Below, in pieces: positions 17,504 to 24,879 of a stretch of 64,000 nucleotides of DNA. The notes below the pieces were generated by a model. That model did no database searches. It saw only the letters and a list, made by a program, of their open reading frames with translations, and was not told the DNA's origin. Location of the stretch: NCBI RefSeq assembly GCF_004799405.1, contig NZ_SSMW01000080.1, positions 62,001 through 126,000 on the forward strand. The letters run 5' to 3'. A program made the position numbers and the translations under genes. Position 1 is the stretch's first letter. Every line of letters starts with the position of its first letter. The stretch comes from Bradyrhizobium sp. GTDB lineage: Bacteria; Pseudomonadota; Alphaproteobacteria; Rhizobiales; Xanthobacteraceae.

Positions 17504-18445
17504 ATGACAGACTTACTAAAAAACCCGATCTTCCTTGACGAAACCAAAGCCCGCGATTGGCTTGAAGCGCGCGTTTGGGCGAACGGTCGGGTCTGCCCGC
17601 ATTGCGGCAACGCGGATCAGGACAAGATCACCAAGCTTGATGGCGACGCGCATCGTCCCGGCGTGTACCAGTGCAACGAACCGGCCTGCCGTAAGCAGTT
17701 CACGGCCACTGTCGGGACCGTATTCGAGAGCAGCAAAATTCCGCTGACCAAGTGGCTTGCCGCGCTGTTCCTGATGACTGCCAGCAAGAAGGGCATCAGC
17801 GCCCATCAGGTCCACCGCATGTTGGGCATCAGCTACAAATCGACTTGGTTTCTGATGCACCGCTTACGTGAGGCAATGCGCGTTGGCGGCCTTCTCCCGC
17901 CCATGGGCGAAGATGGCGGCGCTGTCGAGGTTGACGAAACCTATATTGGTCGCGTCAAGGGCGTGAAGATGAAGCGCGGTGGATCACGCCATAAGAACGC
18001 TGTTCTATCACTGCTTGACCGCGAGACCGGACAGGTCCGCAGCTTCCACGTTTCGAATGCGAATGCTGCCGAGATCGCGCCGATTGTTAACGCAAATATC
18101 TCGAAAGAAGCGCGCCTGATGACCGACACCGCGCCCGTCTACAAAAAGATGTTCACGGAATTTGCGCGCCACGATACCGTCGATCATTCGAAAGACGAAT
18201 ACGCACGTCGCGATGGCGAAACCATCATCACGACCAACACCATTGAAACTTACTTTTCAGTGTTCAAGCGCGGTATGAAAGGAACGTACCAGCATTGCAG
18301 CGAGAAGCATCTGCACCGCTATCTCGCAGAGTTTGATTTCCGCCATAATAACCGCACCGCTTTAGGTGTGAACGATGCTGCTCGCGCCGAGCAACTGGCG
18401 AAGGGCATCGTCGGCAAACGTCTCACCTATCGACGGCCTGACTAA
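17504..18445 (+). CDS. IS1595-family (ISXO2-like) transposase
   Basis: 313 residues. An N-terminal zinc ribbon (C31, C34, C57, C62: CPHCGN and CNEPACRKQF) precedes a helix-turn-helix region (ISAHQVHRMLGISYKSTWFLMHRLREAM). The ISXO2 catalytic domain follows, with D144 in EVDETYIGR, D208 in MTDTAPVY and the closing motif NTIETYFSVFKRGMKGTYQH. A TGGAG site lies 8 bp before the ATG. All motifs are intact and the gene lies within perfect-looking element ends, so it should be functional. Confidence 0.93.
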   Translation: MTDLLKNPIFLDETKARDWLEARVWANGRVCPHCGNADQDKITKLDGDAHRPGVYQCNEPACRKQFTATVGTVFESSKIPLTKWLAALFLMTASKKGISAHQVHRMLGISYKSTWFLMHRLREAMRVGGLLPPMGEDGGAVEVDETYIGRVKGVKMKRGGSRHKNAVLSLLDRETGQVRSFHVSNANAAEIAPIVNANISKEARLMTDTAPVYKKMFTEFARHDTVDHSKDEYARRDGETIITTNTIETYFSVFKRGMKGTYQHCSEKHLHRYLAEFDFRHNNRTALGVNDAARAEQLAKGIVGKRLTYRRPD

Positions 18446-18505
18446 AAACACGTTTCATATTCAGGCGCGCCGCTTTGTTTATTGGCGCAAGAAGAAGCGT
18501 CCCGT

Positions 18506-18697
18506 TTAAGGTAGCCAGCGACCTAACAAAACGTATCGCACGACCCAGCCGAGAGCGCACAGCCCGAAACCAACAATCCAAGTAATAAGTTGCGCCTCCG
18601 GGGTGGCGGCAATGATATGCAGGCTTCCCAGAACCGTTACGACTACGCCGGAAGCGAAAAGAACCCAATAAGAGGCGTGAGCGAGACGTTCAATCAA
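18506..18697 (-). CDS. Small two-helix membrane protein (IS passenger)
   Basis: A 63-residue protein reading MIERLAHASYWVLFASGVVV then a second hydrophobic stretch around LITWIVGFGLCALGWVVRYV. It begins with TTG at 18697, overlapping the stop of the next small gene, so the two are probably translated together. Function is not recognised. The gene lies wholly inside the IS1595-like element and runs against the transposase. Confidence 0.55.
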   Translation of the reverse strand: MIERLAHASYWVLFASGVVVTVLGSLHIIAATPEAQLITWIVGFGLCALGWVVRYVLLGRWLP

Positions 18698-18857
18698 GGC
18701 GCTTCTTCTTTTTGGGACTCGCAGCCGTTTTTGATTTAGCTTTCGGCTTTACCCGATGCTGCGGCGGAGTTTTCGCGACAGCACTGGCGGCACGCTCAAA
18801 GCGCGCCCATGCATCTGGATGAAGCTCAATGCCTTTTGACGAAGCGGATTTTGCCAT
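18690..18857 (-). CDS. Small basic protein with Lys/Pro-rich tail (IS passenger)
   Basis: From ATG 18857, 55 residues: MAKSASSKGIELHPDAWARF, then a helix and a basic tail PKAKSKTAASPKKKKRLD. A longer frame to 19019 exists but would run antisense through the neighbouring gene. I recall short proteins with an IELHPDAWERF-type motif as common hypothetical genes in Rhizobiales, but know no function. The basic tail suggests nucleic-acid binding. Its start codon overlaps an in-frame ATG of the divergent HEPN-like frame. Confidence 0.6.
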   Translation of the reverse strand: MAKSASSKGIELHPDAWARFERAASAVAKTPPQHRVKPKAKSKTAASPKKKKRLD

Positions 18858-18915
18858 GCAGCCGTTATCCCGAGTAAAGCCTGATGCCCTTGTAAATTGG
18901 GGCGATAGTACAACC

Positions 18916-19560
18916 ATGGCGCAACGCCCGCAATTGGCTGCTAAGATATGCCATTGCATAACGCAGTGGTCCGAGATTGAGATTTTTCTTGGTGCTTTTC
19001 TTGGAGTTTTATTACACACAAACCATCAAGCCGCGGTAGCGATGTATTCTGGTGTTGAAAGTCGCGCTGCCCAACTTCGGCTAATTACTTCTGCCGCTAA
19101 AGCTAGCGTTCCTCCTGAACATTTCGATGTCTTTTCGGTATTCTTATCGGCGGTGGTTAGACCACTTATGAAAGAGCGGGATAAACTTGCTCATTGGAGT
19201 TGGGGATACAGCCCTGACTTGCCCGATTCACTCTTACTTTCTGATCCATCTCACACACTAGAAAATTTCATGCTGGCACTTCGCACTCAGCCTGGCGTCG
19301 AAAACGCAGCAGTACCAACAAACTTTGATCGCGTCTTCGTTGTCGGAGATAGCTTCCTTGATGGAATAAGTAAGCGTGCAGCGACTACTAAAACCCATCT
19401 AAGGGTGGCTATGGCGTCAGTTTGGGATCACAACTCGCCGAAAGAGCACGCTGAATACCTCCTCCGATTATCCAACGTGCCTCAGGTTCGTGAAGGCTTA
19501 GACCGCCTCGCGCAGGGTCGTCAAAAAACTCAAGAAGCTCCGCCACAAGCGCCTCGCTAA
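18916..19560 (+). CDS. Uncharacterised protein with a HEPN-like RxxxxH motif (IS passenger)
   Basis: The frame is open from 18829, but starts at 18829 and 18856 overlap the divergent small gene, so ATG 18916 (MAQRPQLAAK) behind a GGGGCGA stretch is preferred, giving 214 residues. It is mostly helical: ITQWSEIEIFLGAFLGVLL, then MKERDKLAHWSWGYSP. The RDKLAH stretch fits the R-x4-H motif of HEPN domains, which occur in RNases of toxin-antitoxin and defence systems. Base composition is AT-rich compared with neighbours, consistent with transfer. Family membership is a guess from one motif and helix pattern. Confidence 0.55.
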   Translation: MAQRPQLAAKICHCITQWSEIEIFLGAFLGVLLHTNHQAAVAMYSGVESRAAQLRLITSAAKASVPPEHFDVFSVFLSAVVRPLMKERDKLAHWSWGYSPDLPDSLLLSDPSHTLENFMLALRTQPGVENAAVPTNFDRVFVVGDSFLDGISKRAATTKTHLRVAMASVWDHNSPKEHAEYLLRLSNVPQVREGLDRLAQGRQKTQEAPPQAPR

Positions 19561-19651
19561 GGGCGGATCGACTGACAGTTATAAGATCGGGCGCGCCAGC
19601 CCCTTGAATCGATTCGATTTTAGAGGCGCAAGATTCATGTGTCATAATGCC

Positions 19652-19676
19652 CTGCTTTGTCAAGGTTATAATTGGC
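19652..19676 (-). repeat. Right terminal inverted repeat of the IS1595-like element
   Basis: On the minus strand it reads GCCAATTATAACC then TTGACAAAGCAG, matching the left repeat at 23 of 25 positions. On the plus strand it presents TTGTCA (19657-19662) toward the next operon. Confidence 0.88.
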
Positions 19677-19684
19677 ACTATAAT
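19657..19684 (+). promoter_or_regulatory. Hybrid promoter at the IS/host junction
   Basis: TTGTCA (19657-19662, inside the IS right repeat) is 16 bp from TATAAT (19679-19684, in the duplicated host sequence). It points at the LivK-like gene beginning at 19830. Five of six -35 bases and all six -10 bases match the sigma-70 consensus. Activity is inference. Confidence 0.55.
19677..19684. repeat. Target-site duplication ACTATAAT, right copy
   Basis: Identical to 17430-17437. Rejoining the two flanks without the element restores the sequence CCAGCACTATAATTCTTGC, whose core ACTATAATTCTT also occurs before the benzoate-CoA ligase gene at 29066-29077. Confidence 0.88.
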
Positions 19685-19715
19685 TCTTGCTATTCGTACC
19701 GGCTGCGAATTATGG

Positions 19716-19725
19716 TGCATGCTCC
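19716..19725 (+). promoter_or_regulatory. TGCA-containing candidate BoxR site before livK
   Basis: TGCATGCTCC lies 32 bp after the putative -10 of the transporter operon. A similar TGCATGGCTC lies at 29001-29010 before benzoate-CoA ligase, and ATGCA-N6-TGCAT at 32344-32359 before boxC. Regulators of the BzdR/BoxR group are known to use TGCA-containing operators; the match here is by eye only. Confidence 0.35.
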
Positions 19726-19829
19726 TTTGCGAGGGACACCAAAGGTGGTGCTTGCCGCCACCGAGAGAATTCGCGCACAAAGCAAGCCATCTCGCAGGGG
19801 GCATCGGTAAATAGTGAGGAGGGACGACA

Positions 19830-21002
19830 ATGAGAACAGCATTCTGGCTCGCGGGCGCTACGGTTCTGGCGCTGGCAAGCCCTGCGTTGGGCAAGGATTC
19901 CATCAAGATCGGTTTTGTCAGCACGTTCAGCGGCCCGACCGCCGTGATCGGCAACGACATGCGCAATTCGTTCGAGCTCGCGCTCGATCACTTGGGCCGC
20001 AAGATGAACGGCCTGCCGGTCGAGGTGATCTACGAGGATGACGGCCAGAAGCCGGATGTCGGCAAGCAGAAGACCGAAAAGCTGGTGCAGTCCGATCACG
20101 TCGACTTCATCGCCGGCTACATCTGGTCGAACGTGCTGCTGGCGTCGCTGAAGACCGCGGTGGATTCGCAGACCTTCCTGATCAGCGCCAATGCCGGACC
20201 GTCGCAGCTCGCGGGCGAATTGTGCTCGCCATACGTATTTTCGACGTCCTGGCAGAACGACCAGACCCCGGAGGCGATGGGCCTCTACATGAACCAGAAG
20301 GGCGTCAAGTCGGTGTTCCTGATCGGCCCGAACTACGCCGCCGGCAAGGACATGCTGGCCGGCGTCAAGAGCACGTTCAAGGGCGAGGTCAAGGGCGAGG
20401 AATACACGGTGTGGCCGAGCCAGCTCGACTTCTCCGCCGAGCTTTCCAAGGCGCGCGCGTCGGGTGCCGAATCGATCTTCGTGTTCTATCCGGGTGCGGC
20501 CGGCGTCCAGTTCCTCAATCAATATGTGCAGGCCGGCCTCAAGCAGCAGATGCCGCTCTACACCGCCTTCACCATCGACGAATTGTCGCTGCCGCTGCAG
20601 AAGGACAATGCGCTCGGCGTTCCCGGCGCGCAGGAATGGGTCAACGACCTGCCCAACGAGCAGAACAAGCAGTTCGTCGCCGACTATCGCAAGAAATATC
20701 CCGGCCTGCGCCCGACCTATTACGGCGCGCAAGCCTATGACGCCGCGCAACTGATCAACAGCGCGGTGGTGGCGGTGAAGGGCGACACCGGCAAAAAGGA
20801 CGCGATGAAGGCCGCGATGGAAAAGGCCGATTTCAAGTCGCTGCGCGGCCCGTTCAAATACGGCAACAACCACATTCCGATCCAGAATTTCTATCTGCAG
20901 GACGTGGTGAAGGATGCCGACGGCACGCTGTCGCTCAAGACCGTCTCCACCATCGTAAAGGACAACCAGGATCGTTTCCACGACAAATGCCCGATGAAGT
21001 GA
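19830..21002 (+). CDS. LivK-type ABC transporter substrate-binding protein (probable benzoate/aromatic acid)
   Basis: 390 residues with a signal peptide (cleavage near ALG-KD) and a type 1 periplasmic binding fold: IKIGFVSTFSGPTAVIGNDM, VDFIAGYIWSNVLLA, VFLIGPNYAAGKDML and PTYYGAQAYDAAQLI. A strong GAGGAGGGA site precedes the ATG. LivHMGF-type permease and ATPase genes follow, and the neighbouring genes are for benzoyl-CoA metabolism, so an aromatic acid such as benzoate is the likely ligand. In other bacteria such transporters are associated with box clusters. The ligand is inferred, the family is sure. Confidence 0.88.
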   Translation: MRTAFWLAGATVLALASPALGKDSIKIGFVSTFSGPTAVIGNDMRNSFELALDHLGRKMNGLPVEVIYEDDGQKPDVGKQKTEKLVQSDHVDFIAGYIWSNVLLASLKTAVDSQTFLISANAGPSQLAGELCSPYVFSTSWQNDQTPEAMGLYMNQKGVKSVFLIGPNYAAGKDMLAGVKSTFKGEVKGEEYTVWPSQLDFSAELSKARASGAESIFVFYPGAAGVQFLNQYVQAGLKQQMPLYTAFTIDELSLPLQKDNALGVPGAQEWVNDLPNEQNKQFVADYRKKYPGLRPTYYGAQAYDAAQLINSAVVAVKGDTGKKDAMKAAMEKADFKSLRGPFKYGNNHIPIQNFYLQDVVKDADGTLSLKTVSTIVKDNQDRFHDKCPMK

Positions 21003-21320
21003 TCGCGGATTTTATTCAGCACGGCGGCGGCGCTCGCGCGCTGCCGCTGTTTTGTTGGAAGATAATGAGATCAAGCGGCAACGGCGGTGTGCTCCTTCTC
21101 CCCTTGTGGGAGAGGGTTGGGGTGAGGGGTTCAGGTCTATCGATAGAGCTTAACCCCTCACCCGGATCGCATCTGTCGATGCGACGTAGCCGAAGCCTTG
21201 CTTCGGCGTTCTCTTCTTCAAGAACGGCCGCCGAAGGCGACCTATGCCTCCCCCACAAGGGGAGAGGTGAGCTGAGCTAAGTTTGCGGACACGAAAGTTC
21301 TTCAACTATTTTCAGGATCC
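21003..21320. other. Repeat-rich spacer between livK and livH
   Basis: 318 bp, almost wholly made of palindromic repeat modules: CTCCCCTTGTGGGAGAG-type hairpins at both ends, a large near-palindrome around CTATCGATAG (21119-21160) and GAAGCCTTGCTTCGG in between. No gene. The spacer could stabilise livK mRNA, giving more binding protein than permease. Confidence 0.6.
21097..21174 (+). repeat. 78-bp repeat, left copy (inverted relative to 24700-24777)
   Basis: This stretch is, base for base by eye, the reverse complement of 24700-24777. It includes the module GGTGAGGGGTTCAGG, the central CTATCGATAG and the CCCCTTGTGGGAGAG arm. The two copies flank the livHMGF genes. Confidence 0.8.
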
Positions 21321-22238
21321 ATGCTGCTCGTCGTCGAACAATTCCTGAATGGGTTGCAGTTCGGCCTGCTGCTGTTCCTGCTGGCGGCGGGATTGACGCT
21401 GGTGTTCGGCATCATGGACTTCGTCAACCTGGCGCATGGTTCGCTCTACATGATGGGCGCCTATTTCACGGCAACCTTCGTGGCGTGGACGGGAAGTTTC
21501 GTCGTCGGCGTGCTGCTGGCGCTGGGCGCGACGTTGCTGCTCGGCATCGTGCTGGAATTCGTGGCGCTGCGGCACCTGTATGGCCGCGACCATCTCGATC
21601 ACGTGCTGGCGACGTTCGGTCTGATCTTGTTCTTCAACGACGCGGTGCGGCTGATCTGGGGCCCGGCGGGCCTGGCGCTGCCGCTGCCGGCGTGGCTGAC
21701 GGTGCCGATCCAGATCATGCCCGGCGTGTTTTATCCAAGCTACCGCCTCGCAATCATCGTGGTCTCGCTGCTGGTCGCGATCTTCCTCTATGTGATGGTG
21801 ATGCGCACCCGGCTCGGCATGCTGATCCGCGCCGGCGCCTCCAACCGCGAAATGATCGGCGCGCTCGGCATCAACATCAAGCTGCTCTACACGCTGGTGT
21901 TCGGGCTCGCCGCCGCACTGGCCGGTCTCGCCGGGCTGATGCAGGCGCCGATCCTCACGGTCCAGATCGGAATGGGCGAAAACATCCTGATCCTCGCCTT
22001 TGTCATCATCGTGATCGGCGGCATCGGCTCGATCCGCGGCGCGTTCCTGGCCGCGATCTTCGTCGGCATGATCGACACGCTGGGCCGCGCGTTCCTGCCC
22101 GATTTGCTGCGGCGGGTGCTGAGTTCGGCGACCGCGTCGACCGCAGCACCCGCGCTGTCCTCGATGCTGATCTATCTGGTGATGGCCATCGTGCTGGTGC
22201 TGCGGCCGGAGGGGCTGTTTCCGGCCAACCGGCGATGA
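21321..22238 (+). CDS. LivH-type ABC transporter permease
   Basis: 305 residues of the branched-chain-type permease 1. It has an N-terminal helix pair (FLNGLQFGLLLFLLAAGLTL), the conserved FGIMDFVNLAHGSLYMMGAY segment, an internal NREMIGALGIN coupling loop and a glycine-rich GGIGSIRGAFLAAIFVG motif. It ends with an ATGA overlap with the second permease. It forms the membrane channel of the presumed aromatic-acid importer. Confidence 0.93.
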   Translation: MLLVVEQFLNGLQFGLLLFLLAAGLTLVFGIMDFVNLAHGSLYMMGAYFTATFVAWTGSFVVGVLLALGATLLLGIVLEFVALRHLYGRDHLDHVLATFGLILFFNDAVRLIWGPAGLALPLPAWLTVPIQIMPGVFYPSYRLAIIVVSLLVAIFLYVMVMRTRLGMLIRAGASNREMIGALGINIKLLYTLVFGLAAALAGLAGLMQAPILTVQIGMGENILILAFVIIVIGGIGSIRGAFLAAIFVGMIDTLGRAFLPDLLRRVLSSATASTAAPALSSMLIYLVMAIVLVLRPEGLFPANRR

Positions 22239-23182
22239 GCGCTTCGTTCAACGCGCGCAACGCGGTCGCAGCACTGGTGGTCGCCGGGCTGGTGCTGCTT
22301 CCGCTTTACACGTCGCTCAGCGGCAACGTCTTCGCGCTGACGCTGTTCACCCGGATCGTCATCTTCGCGCTGGCGGCGGTCAGCCTCAATCTCATCATGG
22401 GCTATGGCGGGATGATGAGCTTCGGCCATGCCGCCTATCTCGGGATCGGCGGCTATGCGGTCGGCATTCTCGCCTTTGAAGGCACCGGCTCCGGCTTCAT
22501 TCAATGGCCGGTGGCGCTGGCGGCCTCGGCGCTGTTTGCGCTGGTGATCGGCGCGCTCAGCCTGCGCACCCGCGGCGTCTATTTCATCATGATCACGCTG
22601 GCCTTTGCGCAGATGGCGTATTATGTCGCCTCCGGGTTGGCGCGGTACGGCGGCGACGACGGTCTCACCATCTACAAGCGCAGCGATTTCGGTGGCCTGA
22701 TCAATCTGTCGAACCGCGTGCAGTTTTATTATCTCTGTCTCGGCTGTCTGCTCGGCGGGATCTACCTGGTCTGGCGCATCGTCAATTCGCGCTTCGGCAT
22801 GGTGGTCCAGGGCCTGCGATCCAATGAAGCGCGGATGCAGGCGATCGGGTTTCCCGCCACGCGATACCGGCTGGTCTGCTTCGTCATCGCCGGCACCCTG
22901 TGCGGCCTCGCCGGCGCGCTGCTGGCCAACAATACCGACTTCGTCAGTCCGGCCGTGATGTACTGGACCCGCTCCGGCGATCTCATGGTCATGGTCATCC
23001 TCGGCGGCATGGGCTCGCTGTTCGGCCCGGTGATCGGCGCGGTGGTCTATCTTGTGCTGGAAGAGTTTCTGTCGCAACTCACCGAATACTGGGCGCTGAT
23101 CATGGGTCCGCTGCTGCTCCTGATCGTGCTGTTCGGGCGCGGCGGCATTGTCGGATTGCTGGGGAGGCTCGACCGTGGCTGA
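22235..23182 (+). CDS. LivM-type ABC transporter permease
   Basis: 315 residues starting in the ATGA overlap with the first permease. Motifs typical of LivM are LNLIMGYGGMMSFGHAAYLG, GALSLRTRGVYFIMITLAFAQ, the coupling loop RSNEARMQAIGFPATRYR and VILGGMGSLFGPVIGA. It overlaps the GTG of the ATPase gene by 8 bp. The long open frame beginning at 21485 is this gene plus an out-of-frame extension through livH. Confidence 0.93.
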   Translation: MSASFNARNAVAALVVAGLVLLPLYTSLSGNVFALTLFTRIVIFALAAVSLNLIMGYGGMMSFGHAAYLGIGGYAVGILAFEGTGSGFIQWPVALAASALFALVIGALSLRTRGVYFIMITLAFAQMAYYVASGLARYGGDDGLTIYKRSDFGGLINLSNRVQFYYLCLGCLLGGIYLVWRIVNSRFGMVVQGLRSNEARMQAIGFPATRYRLVCFVIAGTLCGLAGALLANNTDFVSPAVMYWTRSGDLMVMVILGGMGSLFGPVIGAVVYLVLEEFLSQLTEYWALIMGPLLLLIVLFGRGGIVGLLGRLDRG

Positions 23183-23942
23183 TCCCCTGCTTCGCGTTGA
23201 AAACCTGGTGCGGCGGTTCGGCGGCATCGCCGCGACCGATCATCTCTCGCTCGACGTCGCAAGCGGAGAATTGCACGCGATCATCGGCCCCAACGGCGCC
23301 GGCAAGACTACGCTGATCAGCCAGCTCACCGGGCAGTTGCAGCCGAATTCCGGCGCCATTCGGTTCGCCGGCCGTGACATTACCCGCCTGCCGGCCTGGC
23401 GCCGCAGCGCGCTCGGACTGGCGCGCTCGTTCCAGATCACCTCGCTGCTGTCGGAGTTCACCGCGCTCGACAACGTCGCGCTGGCGGTGCAGGCGCATGA
23501 CGGGCACTCGTTCTATTTCTGGGGCGATGCCCGCCGGGAAAAACATCTGCGCGACAAGGCGCTGGCGGCCCTGACGCGTGTCGGGCTCGAGCGGCGCGCC
23601 GGCGTGGTGGTGTCGAGGTTGAGCCACGGCGAGCAGCGCGAGCTCGAGCTTGCGGTGGCGCTCGCGACTTCGCCGAAATTGCTGCTGCTCGACGAGCCGA
23701 TGGCGGGACTGGGTTCAACCGAATCGGCGCGCATGATCAAGCTGCTGCAGGAGTTGCGGCGGGAAGTGACCATCGTGCTGGTCGAGCACGACATGGACGC
23801 GGTGTTCGCGCTCGCCGACCGCATCACGGTTCTGGTCTATGGACGCGTCATTGCCTCGGATACCCCGGCGGCGATCCGCGGCAATGAAGAAGTCAAGCGC
23901 GCCTACCTCGGCGATCAGCATGTGGTGACATCCAATGGCTGA
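23175..23942 (+). CDS. LivG-type ABC transporter ATPase
   Basis: GTG 23175 is chosen: the product then begins VADPLLRVENLVRRFGG, as LivG proteins do, and overlaps the permease stop. The 255-residue ATPase has Walker A GPNGAGKTT, the Q-loop SFQITSLL, signature SHGEQRELE and Walker B LLLLDEPMAG. The C-terminal tail (NEEVKRAYLGD) is characteristic of LivG. The usual LSGGxQR signature is replaced by LSHGEQR, which is common in this family. Coupled by overlap to the next ATPase gene. Confidence 0.92.
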   Translation: MADPLLRVENLVRRFGGIAATDHLSLDVASGELHAIIGPNGAGKTTLISQLTGQLQPNSGAIRFAGRDITRLPAWRRSALGLARSFQITSLLSEFTALDNVALAVQAHDGHSFYFWGDARREKHLRDKALAALTRVGLERRAGVVVSRLSHGEQRELELAVALATSPKLLLLDEPMAGLGSTESARMIKLLQELRREVTIVLVEHDMDAVFALADRITVLVYGRVIASDTPAAIRGNEEVKRAYLGDQHVVTSNG

Positions 23943-24654
23943 CGCCTCCGCCCTGCTCGAAGTCGAAGAGATCGAGACCTGCTACGGCCTGAGCCAGGTG
24001 CTGTTCGGCATGTCGCTGCAGGTCCGCTCCGGCGAGATGGTGGCCCTGATGGGCCGCAACGGCATGGGCAAGACCACCACGATCCGCTCCATCATGGGGC
24101 TGACGCCGGCGCGCGCCGGCGCAATCCGCTTCGCCGGACAGGACGTTCGCAAGCTGCCCTCGTTCCGGATCGCGCAGTTGGGCATCGGCCTCGTCCCCGA
24201 AGGGCGCCAGATATTTCCCAACCTGACGGTCTACGAAAATCTCGTCGCCGCCTCCGGCAACCGGCTCGGCTCGGAGAATCCGTGGAGCATCGAAAAAATC
24301 CACGCGCTGTTTCCGCGGCTGGCCGAACGCGGCGGCAACATGGGCGGCACGCTGTCCGGCGGCGAGCAGCAGATGCTGGCGATCGGCCGTGCGCTGATGA
24401 CCAATCCGCGCCTCTTGATCCTGGATGAAGCCACTGAAGGCCTCGCACCATTGATCCGCGACGAAATCTGGAATTGTCTTTCGATGCTGAAAGCGCGGGG
24501 ACAAGCGGTGCTGGTGATCGACAAGAACGTCGAGCATCTCACTCGCATCGCTGATCGCCACACCATCATCGAGCGGGGGCGGACGGTGTGGAGCGGCACG
24601 TCGGCGCAGTTGATGGCGGAGCCAGAGCTGCAGCACCGGTATCTGGGGATTTGA
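23935..24654 (+). CDS. LivF-type ABC transporter ATPase
   Basis: 239 residues: Walker A GRNGMGKTT, LivF-specific stretch LGIGLVPEGRQIFPNLTVYENL, signature LSGGEQQML, Walker B LLILDEATEGLAP and the His-switch region LVIDKNVEHLTRI. The Walker B has Ala-Thr after DE where most have Pro, as LivF often does. It completes the livKHMGF set and overlaps livG by 8 bp. Confidence 0.92.
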   Translation: MADASALLEVEEIETCYGLSQVLFGMSLQVRSGEMVALMGRNGMGKTTTIRSIMGLTPARAGAIRFAGQDVRKLPSFRIAQLGIGLVPEGRQIFPNLTVYENLVAASGNRLGSENPWSIEKIHALFPRLAERGGNMGGTLSGGEQQMLAIGRALMTNPRLLILDEATEGLAPLIRDEIWNCLSMLKARGQAVLVIDKNVEHLTRIADRHTIIERGRTVWSGTSAQLMAEPELQHRYLGI

Positions 24655-24662
24655 AGAAAGCC

Positions 24663-24781
24663 ACCTCTCCCCTTGTGGGAGAGGTCGGATCGCATCGTTA
24701 GATGCGATCCGGGTGAGGGGTTAAGCTCTATCGATAGACCTGAACCCCTCACCCCAACCCTCTCCCACAAGGGGAGAGGGA
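24663..24781. repeat. Composite palindromic repeat after livF, including the right 78-bp copy (24700-24777)
   Basis: Hairpin CTCTCCCCTTGTGGGAGAG, then GGATCGCATCGTTAGATGCGATCC, then the 78-bp module that is the exact inverse of 21097-21174. It lies between convergent livF and the glutamine-synthetase-like gene and may end transcription from both sides. It belongs to a repeat family seen also near 30733-30900 and 35655-35790. Confidence 0.75.
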
Positions 24782-24879
24782 GCTCACTGCCGATGTTGAG
24801 GCCCTATTTGTCCAATCCGCGATCCGCATCCTTCCGTCATGGCGGACTTGTCCCGGGCATGACGAATTAGCGCAACCTC

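Larger units (their letters stand above)
17438..19676 (+). mobile_element. Complete IS1595-like element with passenger genes (2239 bp)
   Basis: Terminal inverted repeats of 25 bp lie at 17438-17462 and 19652-19676. They are identical except at positions 3 and 4 from the ends, and their inner 21 bp run ATTATAACC then TTGACAAAGCAG. The element is bounded by an 8-bp direct duplication. Inside are an ISXO2-like transposase gene on the plus strand and three non-transposase genes: two small minus-strand genes and one plus-strand gene with a HEPN-like motif. This passenger content explains why it is about twice the size of a simple IS1595 element. Codon use of the plus-strand passenger is clearly more AT-rich than the surrounding genes. 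Confidence 0.88.

Noticed and set aside
21003..21320. CRISPR-like array, because of repeated palindromes
   Set aside because: Modules are not evenly spaced and have no unique spacers; they are intergenic palindromic repeats.
21485..23182. 565-codon frame as a single gene
   Set aside because: The first 250 codons are an out-of-frame read of livH; the real livM starts at 22235.
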